Of a stretch of 64,000 nucleotides of DNA, positions 8,667 through 17,100 are shown in pieces. How positions within the stretch are numbered: the stretch's first letter is position 1; each line of letters begins with the position of its first letter. The notes under the pieces are model-generated. The model searched no databases and had not been told where the DNA came from. It was given only the letters and a program-made list of their open reading frames with translations. A program made the translations under genes and the position numbers. This DNA is from Vicinamibacteria bacterium (GTDB lineage: Bacteria > Acidobacteriota > Vicinamibacteria > Fen-336), in assembly GCA_035570235.1 (NCBI GenBank), contig DATMML010000091.1, positions 124,001 through 188,000 on the forward strand, in the 5' to 3' direction.

Positions 8667-9539
8667 TTACCGGATGGAGGTCGGCCGTCCGTGCTCGTCC
8701 ACGGCCACGAGCACGACTTCGGCCTCCGTGACTTTTACCCGCTCTCCGCGACCGGCTCCCCACCGCTCCGCTTCCACCGAGACCTTGACCGTGAGGGAAG
8801 TGCGCCCGATGCTCACGGTCTTGGTGAAGAAGTTCACGATGTCCCCCAGAAACACGGGCTCGTGGAACTCCACCTCCCGCATTGCCTTGGTCACGTACCG
8901 GCGGGCCGCCACCTTGCGCGCCTCGACCGCGGAAGCGAGGTCAATGTGGGAGAGGATGACCCCCCCGAATATCGTCCCCAGGGCGTTGGTGTCCTTGGGC
9001 AGGAGGAGCACCTTGATGGCGGGGACGCGCTCCTCGGCCATGGCCAAGGATACCTCGGGAGGCGGAGCGCTAATGGGAATCCGACGGGGCTGGCCGGCGG
9101 GGTCGACGGATCCCGTGCTCAGGTTCTCCTGAACGGCAGCGCCCGCCAGGCGCGCCCGCTCTTGCACCACCGCCTCGTAGCGGGACGAGGGCGGCCCGGT
9201 GTGGTTGCCGCGACGACGCCAGTAGATTTGGGCGGCCACGGGCTCGCCTCCCTCCGGCTGCACGTACACCGAGTCGCGGGGCAGGTGGGTCGATTCCTGG
9301 CGATCCAGGAGGGCGAGGTCGTCCCCGCTGAGACCCTCGATGAGGACGCCCACCACGGTGGCTCCCGGTGCATGCTCCACGTTCAAGACCCCGCCTCCCC
9401 ATTCGTCGCGGTGGACATTCCACACCCGCCGCCATCCTGTCAGTCGCGCCACCTTGAAAATAAGGGTCTCCACGCGATTCCCGAGGACCGCGCGGAGCCC
9501 GTCCGCGGCCATGAGCGTCCCGTAGACGAAGAGGTTCAT
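8667..9539 (-). CDS. Fusion protein: gamma-glutamylcyclotransferase-like domain + hotdog acyl-CoA thioesterase
   Basis: One 290-residue frame holds two unrelated enzymes. Residues 1-125 are a gamma-glutamylcyclotransferase (AIG2/GGCT) fold: the start MNLFVYGTLM carries the YGTL signature and Glu82 in LLDRQES matches the conserved catalytic acid. Residues 172-290 are a hotdog thioesterase of the YciA/BACH type with NALGTIFGGVILSHID (Asn185, Asp200) and EFHEPVFLGDIV. A Pro/Ala-rich linker (about 135-170) joins them. No stop or frameshift separates the parts. In the family, GGCT releases 5-oxoproline from glutamyl peptides and hotdog enzymes hydrolyse acyl-CoA; why they are joined is unknown. 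It lies six bases after the M28 gene in the same operon. Confidence 0.87.
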   Translation of the reverse strand: MNLFVYGTLMAADGLRAVLGNRVETLIFKVARLTGWRRVWNVHRDEWGGGVLNVEHAPGATVVGVLIEGLSGDDLALLDRQESTHLPRDSVYVQPEGGEPVAAQIYWRRRGNHTGPPSSRYEAVVQERARLAGAAVQENLSTGSVDPAGQPRRIPISAPPPEVSLAMAEERVPAIKVLLLPKDTNALGTIFGGVILSHIDLASAVEARKVAARRYVTKAMREVEFHEPVFLGDIVNFFTKTVSIGRTSLTVKVSVEAERWGAGRGERVKVTEAEVVLVAVDEHGRPTSIR

Positions 9540-9545
9540 GCCATC

Positions 9546-11198
9546 TCAGGGGGAACCCGCGGCGCCCCCGGGGGGAGCGGAGGGGCGGGGGAGCGGCTTG
9601 CGCGGGATCATCTCCGGCCGCATGGCCGCGTGGTAGACGATGGAGGCCATCACGACCGATGCCTGCATGAGATCCTCCCCACGCGCGCGATCAAAGACGT
9701 CCATGTTGGTGTGGTGGGTCCCGAAGAACTGCGGGCCGGAGCCCGCCCGATACTCGATATCGTCTTGGATAAACTGGAAGGCGGGCAATCCCACGGCGTC
9801 GAAGGGCACGTGGTCGGTGGACTCCGTATTGCGCAGGGTGAGGGTGGTGGCGCCGAGGTCGTTCAGGGGCTTGAGCCAGGCCGCGAAAATGGGGAAGACG
9901 GCCGCGTTCTCCTGGAGGTAGAGGCCGCGGATCTTCCCCGTGCCGTTGTCCAGGTTGAAGTAGGCGGAGAGACGAGCGTGCTCGGGTTTGATGGTCAGGG
10001 GCCCCGTGTCCGACCGAAGGGCAGAGGGTAGCTCCCGCTGCTCGGGGTCGTTGGGCTCGGGCCGGGAGGCGAAGTGCTGGCTCACGTACTCCCGCGACCC
10101 GAGCAGCCCCTGCTCCTCCCCCGTCCAGAGCGCGACCCGGATGGTCCGCTTGGGATTGACCTCCAGCACCCTAAGGATGCGGACCGCTTCCATGGCCACG
10201 CCCACTCCCACCGCGTTGTCGGTGGCCCCGGTTCCCCCGTGCCAGGAGTCCAGGTGGGCGCCCAGCATGACCACCTCCCCTCTCTTGTCCGTCCCCGGGA
10301 TCTCCGCGATCGTGTTGTAGCCGAGGGGGTCGTCGTCGTGGAACGTGGTCCGCACGTCAAGCTCCAGCTCCACCTCGATCTTCCGGTCCAGCAGCCGGGC
10401 CACGCGGTTGTAGTGGGCCGCGGCCATGACGAGGGCGGGCACGCCCGGGGGATCTTCCTTCCGCCGGGCCCCCCCGCCCATCACGCGCAGGGTGCCGCCG
10501 TCCCGCGCACTCGGCTCCACCGTGGCCAGCGCCCTCTCCTCGGCCAGGAAGCGGTTGAGGGACCGCTGGAAGCGGCGCCGCTTGAGGATGGCCGCGCGCT
10601 CGGCCGCCCGGTCCTTAGGAACCTGGTACTGGGACAACTCCTCCAGGTCCTTTTCGGAGTAGCGCCCGTCAACCTTCTCCTCGCCCTTGAGCTCACGGGC
10701 ATTGTCCAGCCACAGGATCCGCCCCGCCAACCGGCCCCGGTACTGCTCGAAGTCGGCCTCCGACTCGAGCTTGACTCTGAGCGCTTTGCCCCGGACGACG
10801 CCCTCGGTGCCGGGTGTCCAGGCCTTGGGCAGAGCGATCAGGGGAGCGGTGTTGGGCGCCACCATGTGGACCGAGCAGTGCTCGAGGCTCCAGCCCCGGC
10901 CGAAGGGCCCCCAGCTCTCGAGGTGGGCCCGAACGAGCCCCCAGGCTTCGAGCTGTTGCCTCGTCCACTCGTTGGCTCGGCGGGCCAGAGGGGAGTTGGT
11001 AAGGCGGGGCCCGATGACGTCCGTGAGTTGGGCCACGGTCTCCATCACCGCCGAGTGGTGGAAGCCCTCGGCACGGATCTTGGTCAGCATCTCCAGATCA
11101 ACGCCCTCCTCGGCCCCAACCGCGAGGGGGAGGATGGCCAGGGCGAGGGTGACGGCGGGTCGCAAGGGCACGCCATACCTCCCATGAAGGGGCCTCAA
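9546..11198 (-). CDS. Secreted M28 family aminopeptidase with PA-like insert
   Basis: A 550-residue cocatalytic zinc aminopeptidase. Residues 1-29 form a signal peptide ending AVGAEE. A protease-associated-like region spans about 130-290, then the M28 core starts with AHLDSWHGG (His315, Asp317), GATDNAVG, the catalytic pair in WTGEEQGLLGS, DNGTG and the late histidine in FFGTHHTNMD. All ligand motifs are present. The C-terminus is a Pro-rich tail. Its ATG overlaps the stop of the MBL gene as ATGA, so it is the second gene of the leftward operon. It probably trims peptides in the periplasm or outside the cell. Confidence 0.92.
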   Translation of the reverse strand: MRPLHGRYGVPLRPAVTLALAILPLAVGAEEGVDLEMLTKIRAEGFHHSAVMETVAQLTDVIGPRLTNSPLARRANEWTRQQLEAWGLVRAHLESWGPFGRGWSLEHCSVHMVAPNTAPLIALPKAWTPGTEGVVRGKALRVKLESEADFEQYRGRLAGRILWLDNARELKGEEKVDGRYSEKDLEELSQYQVPKDRAAERAAILKRRRFQRSLNRFLAEERALATVEPSARDGGTLRVMGGGARRKEDPPGVPALVMAAAHYNRVARLLDRKIEVELELDVRTTFHDDDPLGYNTIAEIPGTDKRGEVVMLGAHLDSWHGGTGATDNAVGVGVAMEAVRILRVLEVNPKRTIRVALWTGEEQGLLGSREYVSQHFASRPEPNDPEQRELPSALRSDTGPLTIKPEHARLSAYFNLDNGTGKIRGLYLQENAAVFPIFAAWLKPLNDLGATTLTLRNTESTDHVPFDAVGLPAFQFIQDDIEYRAGSGPQFFGTHHTNMDVFDRARGEDLMQASVVMASIVYHAAMRPEMIPRKPLPRPSAPPGGAAGSP

Positions 11199-11845
11199 AG
11201 GTCGGCCAGGAAGGGGTTGCGGCGGCGCTCGCGCCCGATTGTCGTCTCCGGTCCATGGCCGGGAATCACCCGCGTCCGGTCATCGAGGGCGAGGAGGCGC
11301 TCGCGGATGGAGGCGATCTCCTGGTCGTAGTCGCCCCCCCAGAGATCGGTACGCCCTATGCTCCCCGCGAAGAGGGTGTCACCGGACAGGAGGAGGGCCT
11401 CCCCATCGAGATGGAAGCACAGGCTCCCGGGAGTGTGGCCAGGGGTGTGGAGAACCTCGGCCACGACCCCCCCCGCCCTCACCCGGTCCCCTTGGTGGAT
11501 GGTCTCGTCGACGCCGGCCCGGGGGGGAGCGGGCATGAGCCCGCCCAGCATGAGGGCCTGGGCCCCCAGATTATCGTAGAGGGGGAGGTCCGCCTCGTGC
11601 AGCAGGAGTCGCGCCCCGGTCGCCTCTTTGAGGGCTTGGTTCGCACCTACATGGTCGATGTGGGTGTGAGTGTTCAAGATGGCCCGACACGTCAGTCCTT
11701 CATCCCGTAGCACGTCCAGCACTTTCTGCCCTTCGTCCCCGGGATCCACGACCACGGCCTGGCGACTCTCGGGGTCGCCAAGGACCGTACAGTTGCACTG
11801 GAGGAGACCGACAGGGAAGCTGCGCACAATCAGGGGTAGGCGCAC
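11195..11845 (-). CDS. MBL-fold hydrolase, glyoxalase II-like
   Basis: A 216-residue metallo-beta-lactamase-fold hydrolase. The dimetal site THTHIDH (His60, His62, Asp64, His65), HTPGHTPGS, LSGDTLF and the final PGHGPET histidine are all present. Length and motif order match the short glyoxalase II/YcbL group, which hydrolyses thioesters such as S-lactoylglutathione; the substrate here is not proven. No signal peptide is seen. It is the first gene of the leftward peptidase/oxidoreductase operon, with ATGA overlap to the M28 gene, so the operon promoter should lie in the 152-base gap shared with the divergent RRM gene. Confidence 0.92.
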   Translation of the reverse strand: MRLPLIVRSFPVGLLQCNCTVLGDPESRQAVVVDPGDEGQKVLDVLRDEGLTCRAILNTHTHIDHVGANQALKEATGARLLLHEADLPLYDNLGAQALMLGGLMPAPPRAGVDETIHQGDRVRAGGVVAEVLHTPGHTPGSLCFHLDGEALLLSGDTLFAGSIGRTDLWGGDYDQEIASIRERLLALDDRTRVIPGHGPETTIGRERRRNPFLADL

Positions 11846-11997
11846 GGCTACATCTTAAGGCGAAAGCCCGCGTTGGAAAGGGTCGCACTTTCTGTTAGAG
11901 TCCTGGAGCCCCGGCCGCCGCGCCCCGGGGTGTTCCTGGGTCGCCCCAGACGGCGACAACGGGCGGCCTTTGACACACCCGATGAGGAGGTCCGGCC

Positions 11998-12438
11998 ATT
12001 TCGAATAAGGTGTTCGTGGGCAACCTGAGCTTCGACGTCACGCGTGAGGAGCTCATTGAGGCTTTCAGTGCCGCGGGCAAGGTCGTGGATGCGAAGGTGC
12101 CCACCGACCGCGAGACCGGACGTCCCCGAGGCTTCGCCTTCGTGGAGTTCGAGGACGACGACGCCGCGCAGAAGTCAATCGCGCTGATGAACGGGAAGGA
12201 CCTGAAGGGTCGACCCCTGCGCGTGAACGAGGCCGAGAACCGGCCCCCACGGCCGGCGGGTGCGGGAGGGGGTTACCGTCCCGCTTTCGGGGCGGGGAAC
12301 TCGTACCGGCCAGGAGGGCCCCCCGCCTTTGGCGCCCCCCCGAGCTTCAGTGACTTCCCGACCGACGATCGCGGCCGCCCGTTCCGGAGTAAGGGCAGCC
12401 GCCGCAACATCCGGCGCCGCAAGCGCGGGTTCGATTAA
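11998..12438 (+). CDS. RNA-binding protein with single RRM domain, probable ATT start
   Basis: A 146-residue RNA-binding protein. The RRM has RNP2 KVFVGNLSF (residues 4-12) and RNP1 RGFAFVEF (44-51), followed by a Gly/Pro/Arg-rich, strongly basic tail ending RRNIRRRKRG. Bacterial homologues usually begin MSNKxFVGNL. Here the matching codon is ATT at 11998, placed seven bases after GAGGAGG (11984-11990). The first conventional candidate, GTG at 12010, is 19 bases from that site and would delete the start of beta-strand 1. I therefore favour ATT. Family members bind single-stranded RNA and some respond to cold; the role here is unknown. The prolyl oligopeptidase follows without a gap. Confidence 0.85.
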   Translation: MSNKVFVGNLSFDVTREELIEAFSAAGKVVDAKVPTDRETGRPRGFAFVEFEDDDAAQKSIALMNGKDLKGRPLRVNEAENRPPRPAGAGGGYRPAFGAGNSYRPGGPPAFGAPPSFSDFPTDDRGRPFRSKGSRRNIRRRKRGFD

Positions 12439-14473
12439 TCCCCCCCGTCCGCCCGTTACCCGCCCGCAAGCGCTGATCGAAGTCTGCCACGGCGTGGCCG
12501 TGTCGGATGCGTACCGCTGGCTGGAGGAGGCCGACTCCCCGGAGGTGGCGGCCTGGACTGCCGCCCAGGGCCACTTCGCGCGACTTGTCCTCGATGCGCT
12601 CCCGGGGCGAGACGCGGTCCGAGCGCGGCTAGACGCCCTTTTTTCCATTGGCACTGTCTCCCCCCCCACCCTTCGGGGGGGGCGCTACTTCTATCAGCGG
12701 CGGGAGGGCGCGCAGGAGCAGCCGGTGCTCTATAGGCGGGACGGCCCCGCGGGGACCGACCGGGTCCTCGTCGATCCCGCCGCGCTTAGCCCCGACGCGA
12801 CCTCGGCTCTGGACTGGTACTACCCGAGCCCGGACGGCCGCTTGCTGGCCTACGGTGTGTCCGAAGGCGGGAGCGAAAAGAGCACCCTCCGCGTACGGGA
12901 GGTGGAAACAGGCCGGGACCTGCCGGATGTCATCCCCTGGACGCGGGCCTGCTCGTTGGAATGGCGCCCCGACGGCTCGGGTTTCTTCTACACCCGTTAT
13001 CCGGAGCGGGGCCGGGTGCCCCCGGGCGAAGAGGACTACCATCGTCGCGTCTTCGAACACTCCCTCGGGGAGGACTGGCGGCGCGACCCCCTGCTTTTCG
13101 GGGAGGGGCGGGCGCCCGAAGACTGGACGTCGATCCACCTCTCTCCCGACGGCCGGTTCCTGGCCGTCAGTGTCTCGCTTGGCTGGACGCGCACCGACGT
13201 CTACCTTAAGGACCGGGTGGGCGGGGGTGGCTTCGTCCCCGTCGTGGAGGGGATCGACTCACTCTTCGGCGTCACCCTCCGCAACGATCGGCTCTACCTT
13301 CATACGAACCACGGGGCCCCACGCTACCGTCTCGTCGCCGCCGACCTCAAGCGTCCCGGACCCGAATCCTGGCAGGACGTCATCCCGGAAGGCCCGGATG
13401 TCCTGGAGGGGGCCCTCCTGGTAGGCCAGTGGATCCTCGTCCTCCGGCTCCGCGACGCCTCCTCGCGCCTGTCCCTCTACGACCTCCGGGGTCGCCTCCA
13501 GCGCGAGCTGGAGTTGCCGGGAATCGGCACCGTGGAGGCGATGACCGGAGAATGGGACGGGAAGGAGGCCTTCTTCGGCTTCTCCTCCTTCACCACCCCG
13601 CCCGTGGTCTACCGCCTGGCCCTGCCGGAGGGGCCGCCCGCGCCCTGGCGGGCGGTGGAAGGGGACGTGAACCCGCAAGCCTACACGGTCCGCCTCGTCC
13701 GCTACGCCTCAAAGGATGGCACCCCGATCTCGATGTTCCTGGTCCACGGCCGGGACCGCCCGCCGGGGGGACCGGCCCTGCTCACCGGCTACGGTGGATT
13801 CAACGTCAGCCTCACCCCCGCCTTTGGGCGCAGCCTCCTGCTCTTCCTGGAGCGCGGGGGGCTCTACGCCGTGGCTCATCTCCGGGGCGGGGGGGAGTAC
13901 GGCGAGGACTGGCACCGGGCCGGGATGCGGGAACACAAACAGAACGCCTTCGACGACTTCCTGGCCGCAGCTGAGTTCCTCCACCGCGAGGGCCACGCCG
14001 AGCGCGGACGCCTCGCGATCATGGGCGGGAGCAACGGCGGCCTGCTCGTGGGGGCGGCCCTGACCCAGCGGCCCGAGCTCTTCGCGGCCGTGGTCTGCCA
14101 GGTCCCCCTCCTGGACATGCTTCGCTACCACCGCTATCGCATCGCGCGGCTGTGGATCGCGGAGTACGGCTCCCCGGAGGATCCCGACGCCTTCCGCTGG
14201 CTCTATGCCTACTCGCCCTACCATCACGTGCGGGAGGGCACGCGCTATCCGGCCGTCCTCCTCACCGCCGGCGAGGCGGACAGCCGCGTCGATCCCATGC
14301 ACGCGCGCAAGATGGCCGCCCGCCTCCAGGCGGCAACCGCCTCCGGCCGCCCGATCCTGCTCCGCCTGGAAACGCGGGCGGGCCACGGTCAAGGCAAGCC
14401 CGTCTCCAAGCTCGTGGCAGAGTGGGCCGATGTCTGGAGTCTCCTCCTCGCCGAGCTGGGGATGTCGTCCTGA
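12434..14473 (+). CDS. Prolyl oligopeptidase (S9A), start uncertain
   Basis: A cytoplasmic-type S9A serine peptidase, about 680 residues. The propeller begins at HGVAVSDAYRWLEEADSPE, the usual N-terminal signature. The catalytic domain has GGSNGG (Ser533 counted from 12434), EADSRVDP (Asp616) and AGHGQGKP (His651), so the triad is intact. There is no ATG near the expected start. The frame is open upstream through the RRM gene: possible starts are the ATT at 12434 overlapping the RRM stop, a GTG at 12350, or a GTG at 12260, none with a good Shine-Dalgarno. The coordinate given is the homology boundary. No signal peptide is visible. It cleaves short proline-containing peptides by family knowledge. 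Confidence 0.9.
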   Translation: MNPPRPPVTRPQALIEVCHGVAVSDAYRWLEEADSPEVAAWTAAQGHFARLVLDALPGRDAVRARLDALFSIGTVSPPTLRGGRYFYQRREGAQEQPVLYRRDGPAGTDRVLVDPAALSPDATSALDWYYPSPDGRLLAYGVSEGGSEKSTLRVREVETGRDLPDVIPWTRACSLEWRPDGSGFFYTRYPERGRVPPGEEDYHRRVFEHSLGEDWRRDPLLFGEGRAPEDWTSIHLSPDGRFLAVSVSLGWTRTDVYLKDRVGGGGFVPVVEGIDSLFGVTLRNDRLYLHTNHGAPRYRLVAADLKRPGPESWQDVIPEGPDVLEGALLVGQWILVLRLRDASSRLSLYDLRGRLQRELELPGIGTVEAMTGEWDGKEAFFGFSSFTTPPVVYRLALPEGPPAPWRAVEGDVNPQAYTVRLVRYASKDGTPISMFLVHGRDRPPGGPALLTGYGGFNVSLTPAFGRSLLLFLERGGLYAVAHLRGGGEYGEDWHRAGMREHKQNAFDDFLAAAEFLHREGHAERGRLAIMGGSNGGLLVGAALTQRPELFAAVVCQVPLLDMLRYHRYRIARLWIAEYGSPEDPDAFRWLYAYSPYHHVREGTRYPAVLLTAGEADSRVDPMHARKMAARLQAATASGRPILLRLETRAGHGQGKPVSKLVAEWADVWSLLLAELGMSS

Positions 14474-14558
14474 GCCAGCGACGACCTCTCTTCAGGAGCC
14501 GGGGACACCGCGGGCAGGAGTGATCGGGCGCACTCCAGTGTCAAGAATGTTAAACCCC

Positions 14559-14577
14559 GGACCGCGGCCCACGGTCC
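14559..14577 (+). terminator. Hairpin between prolyl oligopeptidase and heptad protein
   Basis: A six-base-pair GC stem (GGACCG/CGGTCC) with a seven-base loop, 24 bases before the next start. There is no U tract, so it may be a weak terminator of the upstream gene or simply part of the leader. Confidence 0.3.
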
Positions 14578-14600
14578 CATCCCCTGAAAGGAGGCCGTAT

Positions 14601-15047
14601 ATGAGCATCAGCCGCTTGACTCGCAGACTCATTCCTCTTCTCGGTGTGGCCTTCGGCCTGGCCGCTCCCGCCGCTCGCGCGCAATCCGCGGCCGACCCCC
14701 AAGACAAGAAGGACATCCATCGCGACGCCAAGGACTTGGGGGCCGACGGTAAGGATCTTCGCCACGACCTGCGGGACCGGAACCACGATCGCACCGATGT
14801 TCGCCACGATCAGCGCGATCTGAACCAGGATCGGCGCGACCTGCGTCACGATGCGAAGGCCTACGGAAAGGACAGCGCGCAGGTGAAATCCGACGCCAAG
14901 GAAATCGCTTCCGACCGCAAGGACGTCCACCACGACCGTAGCGAGGTCCGCCGGGACACAAAGGACATCCGCCACGACCGGACCGACCTGCATCGGGACC
15001 GCAAGGACTTGTACAAAGACAAGAAGGGTGCCGGCGGCCACAGCTGA
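14601..15047 (+). CDS. Secreted protein of 16 tandem Asp-rich heptads
   Basis: A 148-residue exported protein that I do not recognise as a named family. Residues 1-28 are a signal peptide (cut near ARAQ). From Asp35 to the end it is one perfect array of sixteen seven-residue units, each starting with Asp: pattern D-x-(K/R/T)-(D/E)-(L/I/V)-x-(H/R/K), such as DRKDLYK and DRTDVRH. Position 5 is usually aliphatic, and the units are not identical, so this is a long-diverged repeat and not a recent expansion. The phase never slips. It should form an extended, highly charged helix with one polar face; metal or polyanion binding is a guess from the Asp/His content. The start has AAAGGAGG upstream. 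It stands alone between hairpins. Confidence 0.85.
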   Translation: MSISRLTRRLIPLLGVAFGLAAPAARAQSAADPQDKKDIHRDAKDLGADGKDLRHDLRDRNHDRTDVRHDQRDLNQDRRDLRHDAKAYGKDSAQVKSDAKEIASDRKDVHHDRSEVRRDTKDIRHDRTDLHRDRKDLYKDKKGAGGHS

Positions 15048-15074
15048 TCCGGCTCTCTTCGCACGATGTCAGGA

Positions 15075-15096
15075 GGGCCCGGATCTCTCCGGGCCC
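15075..15096 (+). terminator. Strong GC hairpin after the heptad gene
   Basis: Perfect nine-base-pair stem GGGCCCGGA/TCCGGGCCC with a TCTC loop, followed by a pyrimidine-rich run. Its position 28 bases after the stop marks the end of the heptad gene, and argues that the next gene starts downstream at 15147 and not at the upstream ATG at 15066. Confidence 0.65.
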
Positions 15097-15146
15097 TCGC
15101 CCTCTCTCTCCCCGCGGGGAGGGAGCGGTGTAAGATACCCGCCCGC

Positions 15147-16817
15147 ATGGTCCAAGGCCTGGTCGCCCTCCTTCTTGCTGCCAGCTCGACCCGTCCTTTC
15201 CCTGAGGAGCGGCTCCTCCTGGATCGTCGCCTCGAGACCCTGCGCCGGATACTCCCCGACGGCCCGAATCTCGCGACCGACGCGGCGCTCGTGAAGGACC
15301 TGGCCGAGGGAGCCAAGCTGGCCCGGGTGGAGGTGCAGTCGCGTCCGCCCCAGGAGACCGGGATCCGGGGCGATGTCGTCGTGGAGCTGTCCGCGCAAGG
15401 GCGTTTTGGGGACGTGGACCGGTTCTTCCGTCAGGTCGCCTTGTCCCCTCGCCTTCCGGACGTGGAGAGCCTCACGATTTCCGCCACCTCCGAGGGCATC
15501 GTGCGGCTGGCGGCCGTCCTGCGACTCCCCTATCGGCCACTGAAGGCGCCCCTCCCCCCCCCGCCGGACGGACTCCGCTCGCGGCTCAACGGGGTCGCCC
15601 GGCCCGCGGCCGACGCCTTTCTCCGGGACCAGGCCCTGGCCCTGGCCAAATCCGAGACCGTCGCCGCCCTCCGCCGCACCCGCCGCAACCCGCGGCTGTT
15701 TCTCTCCGAGCTCGCGGTCGTGGTGCGGGACCGCCCGGTGGTCCTTACCCACGCCGCCCTGAGCGACGAGTTCGTGGTGCGGGGCTTGACCGTGGGGGAG
15801 GGTTCCGTGCGGGGCCTCGAGACGAGGTTCGAGCGCGGCTTCTTCCGGATCTCCGACTTTCTGGTGGCGCGGCAGGCTGCGTGCCATCGCTTCGAGGTAC
15901 GGGGCAAGAGCCCGGTGGCGGGGGTGGAGGCGGAACTTCCCTTTCCTGCGGAGGACCCCTTCGACCAAGACGAAACCCCTTGCCGGGTGGACCGGGACCA
16001 GGCCCGCAGCATCGTCCTGAAGGGGCCGACGGGCAAAATCTCGGGCAAAGGAACCCTGAGCCTCCGTCTGCGCGACGTGGACCTGGCCGACGTCTTCCGC
16101 GTCCTTCACCTCGTCACCTCCCAGGCCTTCATCGTGGACGGGGACGTGACGGGGCGGGTGAGCCTGGACTTCACGCGCTTGACCCTCGATGAGGCACTCA
16201 CCGCGCTCACGAAGTCTGGTCTGGACCTGTCCATCTCCGAGCCGGGCCTCCTGCGGCGCGTCTCCGCGGTCCGCGGAACGCTACCCTCGCTTCCGACCAC
16301 AGGCGGCTCGCCGGCCGCGAGCTTTGCCCTGAAGCGCGCGGAAGTTCGAGACATCCTGGCCGTGATGACGGACATGGATGCCGGCCTGGCCGCCCTCGGG
16401 CCGCAGGGCTTCCTCGGCCGCGTGAGCCTCTGGGCGAAGGACCTGCCCGTGGCTAGCCTGAGGGCAGCGGTGTTGGACGCGGTGGGGCTGACGGAGCGGA
16501 CGGAGGAGGGCCGACGGATCCTGACCCGGCGGGCGGGCTCCGAGGAAGCGGTCTTCCCGGTGGCGGGGACGCCTCCCGAGCGACGTCTCGTGCTGCGGCC
16601 GAAGGACCTGGCCGTATTGGAGTTCGAGCTGGCCGGGGTGGCCTCCGCGGGGGAAGCCTGGACGGCTTACGCCTACTCGCCTACCGGAGCCCTGAACGCC
16701 TACCGCGCGGGAGACGCCTTGGCCGACGGGGTCATCAAGTCGGTGGATTCGACCGACATCGTTATTGACACCGACGAGGGTCCCCTGCGTCTCCCCATCG
16801 TGCCCCTGCTGAAGTAG
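15147..16817 (+). CDS. Composite PilO / secretin N-domain / PilP-like envelope protein
   Basis: A 556-residue probable envelope protein built from type IV pilus-type pieces. After a short hydrophobic signal (residues 2-13) comes a PilO-like alpha/beta module (about 20-125: RRILPDGPN, then FGDVDRFFRQVALSPRLPDV). A middle region (130-290) is not recognised. Residues about 320-385 match the secretin/TonB short N-terminal domain (LRDVDLADVFRVLHLVTSQA, VDGDVTGRVSLDF). The C-terminal 70 residues resemble PilP (DLAVLEFELAG, YRAGDALADGVIKSVDSTDI). PilO and PilP normally are separate inner-membrane proteins that align with the PilQ secretin. No other pil gene is nearby, so this may be a stand-alone adaptor. 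Domain calls are by eye and moderate in strength. Confidence 0.65.
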   Translation: MVQGLVALLLAASSTRPFPEERLLLDRRLETLRRILPDGPNLATDAALVKDLAEGAKLARVEVQSRPPQETGIRGDVVVELSAQGRFGDVDRFFRQVALSPRLPDVESLTISATSEGIVRLAAVLRLPYRPLKAPLPPPPDGLRSRLNGVARPAADAFLRDQALALAKSETVAALRRTRRNPRLFLSELAVVVRDRPVVLTHAALSDEFVVRGLTVGEGSVRGLETRFERGFFRISDFLVARQAACHRFEVRGKSPVAGVEAELPFPAEDPFDQDETPCRVDRDQARSIVLKGPTGKISGKGTLSLRLRDVDLADVFRVLHLVTSQAFIVDGDVTGRVSLDFTRLTLDEALTALTKSGLDLSISEPGLLRRVSAVRGTLPSLPTTGGSPAASFALKRAEVRDILAVMTDMDAGLAALGPQGFLGRVSLWAKDLPVASLRAAVLDAVGLTERTEEGRRILTRRAGSEEAVFPVAGTPPERRLVLRPKDLAVLEFELAGVASAGEAWTAYAYSPTGALNAYRAGDALADGVIKSVDSTDIVIDTDEGPLRLPIVPLLK

Positions 16818-16821
16818 GCCA

Positions 16822-17100
16822 GGCAAAAAGACCCGGGAGCCTCAAGCTCCCGGGTCATGAACGGGGCATGCTGCCCTGCGCACCACAGGGTGCGCCGTTC
16901 GTTTTCGCTTTGATCGTGGGCTCCTAAGGCCCTGCGGTGCCCGGCGGACTGCCGTCAAATTCCATAGGCACCTCCTCAAACGGCCGAAGAACCGTACTTT
17001 GCAAACGGCCACGAGACGCCGGTCACAAGCCATCAAGAGCGGCACCCGAGGCGGTCTCGCTCGCCTGCCCCCTCCTTCGGGCCGGGGCACCGATCTCCAT
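16822..17100 (-). ncRNA. Candidate structured small RNA with intrinsic terminator
   Basis: The minus strand carries a block with RNA features and no convincing gene. It ends in a perfect 11-bp hairpin (16830-16856) followed by a T run, a textbook intrinsic terminator. Directly before it, 16859-16900 folds as a perfect three-way junction: closing stem GAACG/CGUUC, arms GCGCACC-CUGU-GGUGCGC and GGGCA-GCA-UGCCC. Further upstream is GAGGAGG six bases before an ATG that opens a 13-codon frame (MEFDGSPPGTAGP); its Shine-Dalgarno region can pair through GGUGCC/GGCACC. A TTGACA lies at 17132-17127 with only a weak -10. It could be a free sRNA, or a leader whose gene is lost. Boundaries are approximate. 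Confidence 0.5.
16830..16856 (-). terminator. Bidirectional intrinsic terminator
   Basis: Perfect 11-base-pair stem GACCCGGGAGC/GCTCCCGGGTC with a five-base loop. On the minus strand it is followed by TTTTT, so it is strongest for leftward transcription of the candidate RNA; it also lies 12 bases after the stop at 16817 and can serve that rightward gene. Confidence 0.8.

Noticed and set aside
14601-15047. CRISPR-like array from the 21-base periodicity
   Set aside because: The period is a coding heptad with diverged units, in frame, with a signal peptide and ribosome site; there are no spacers.
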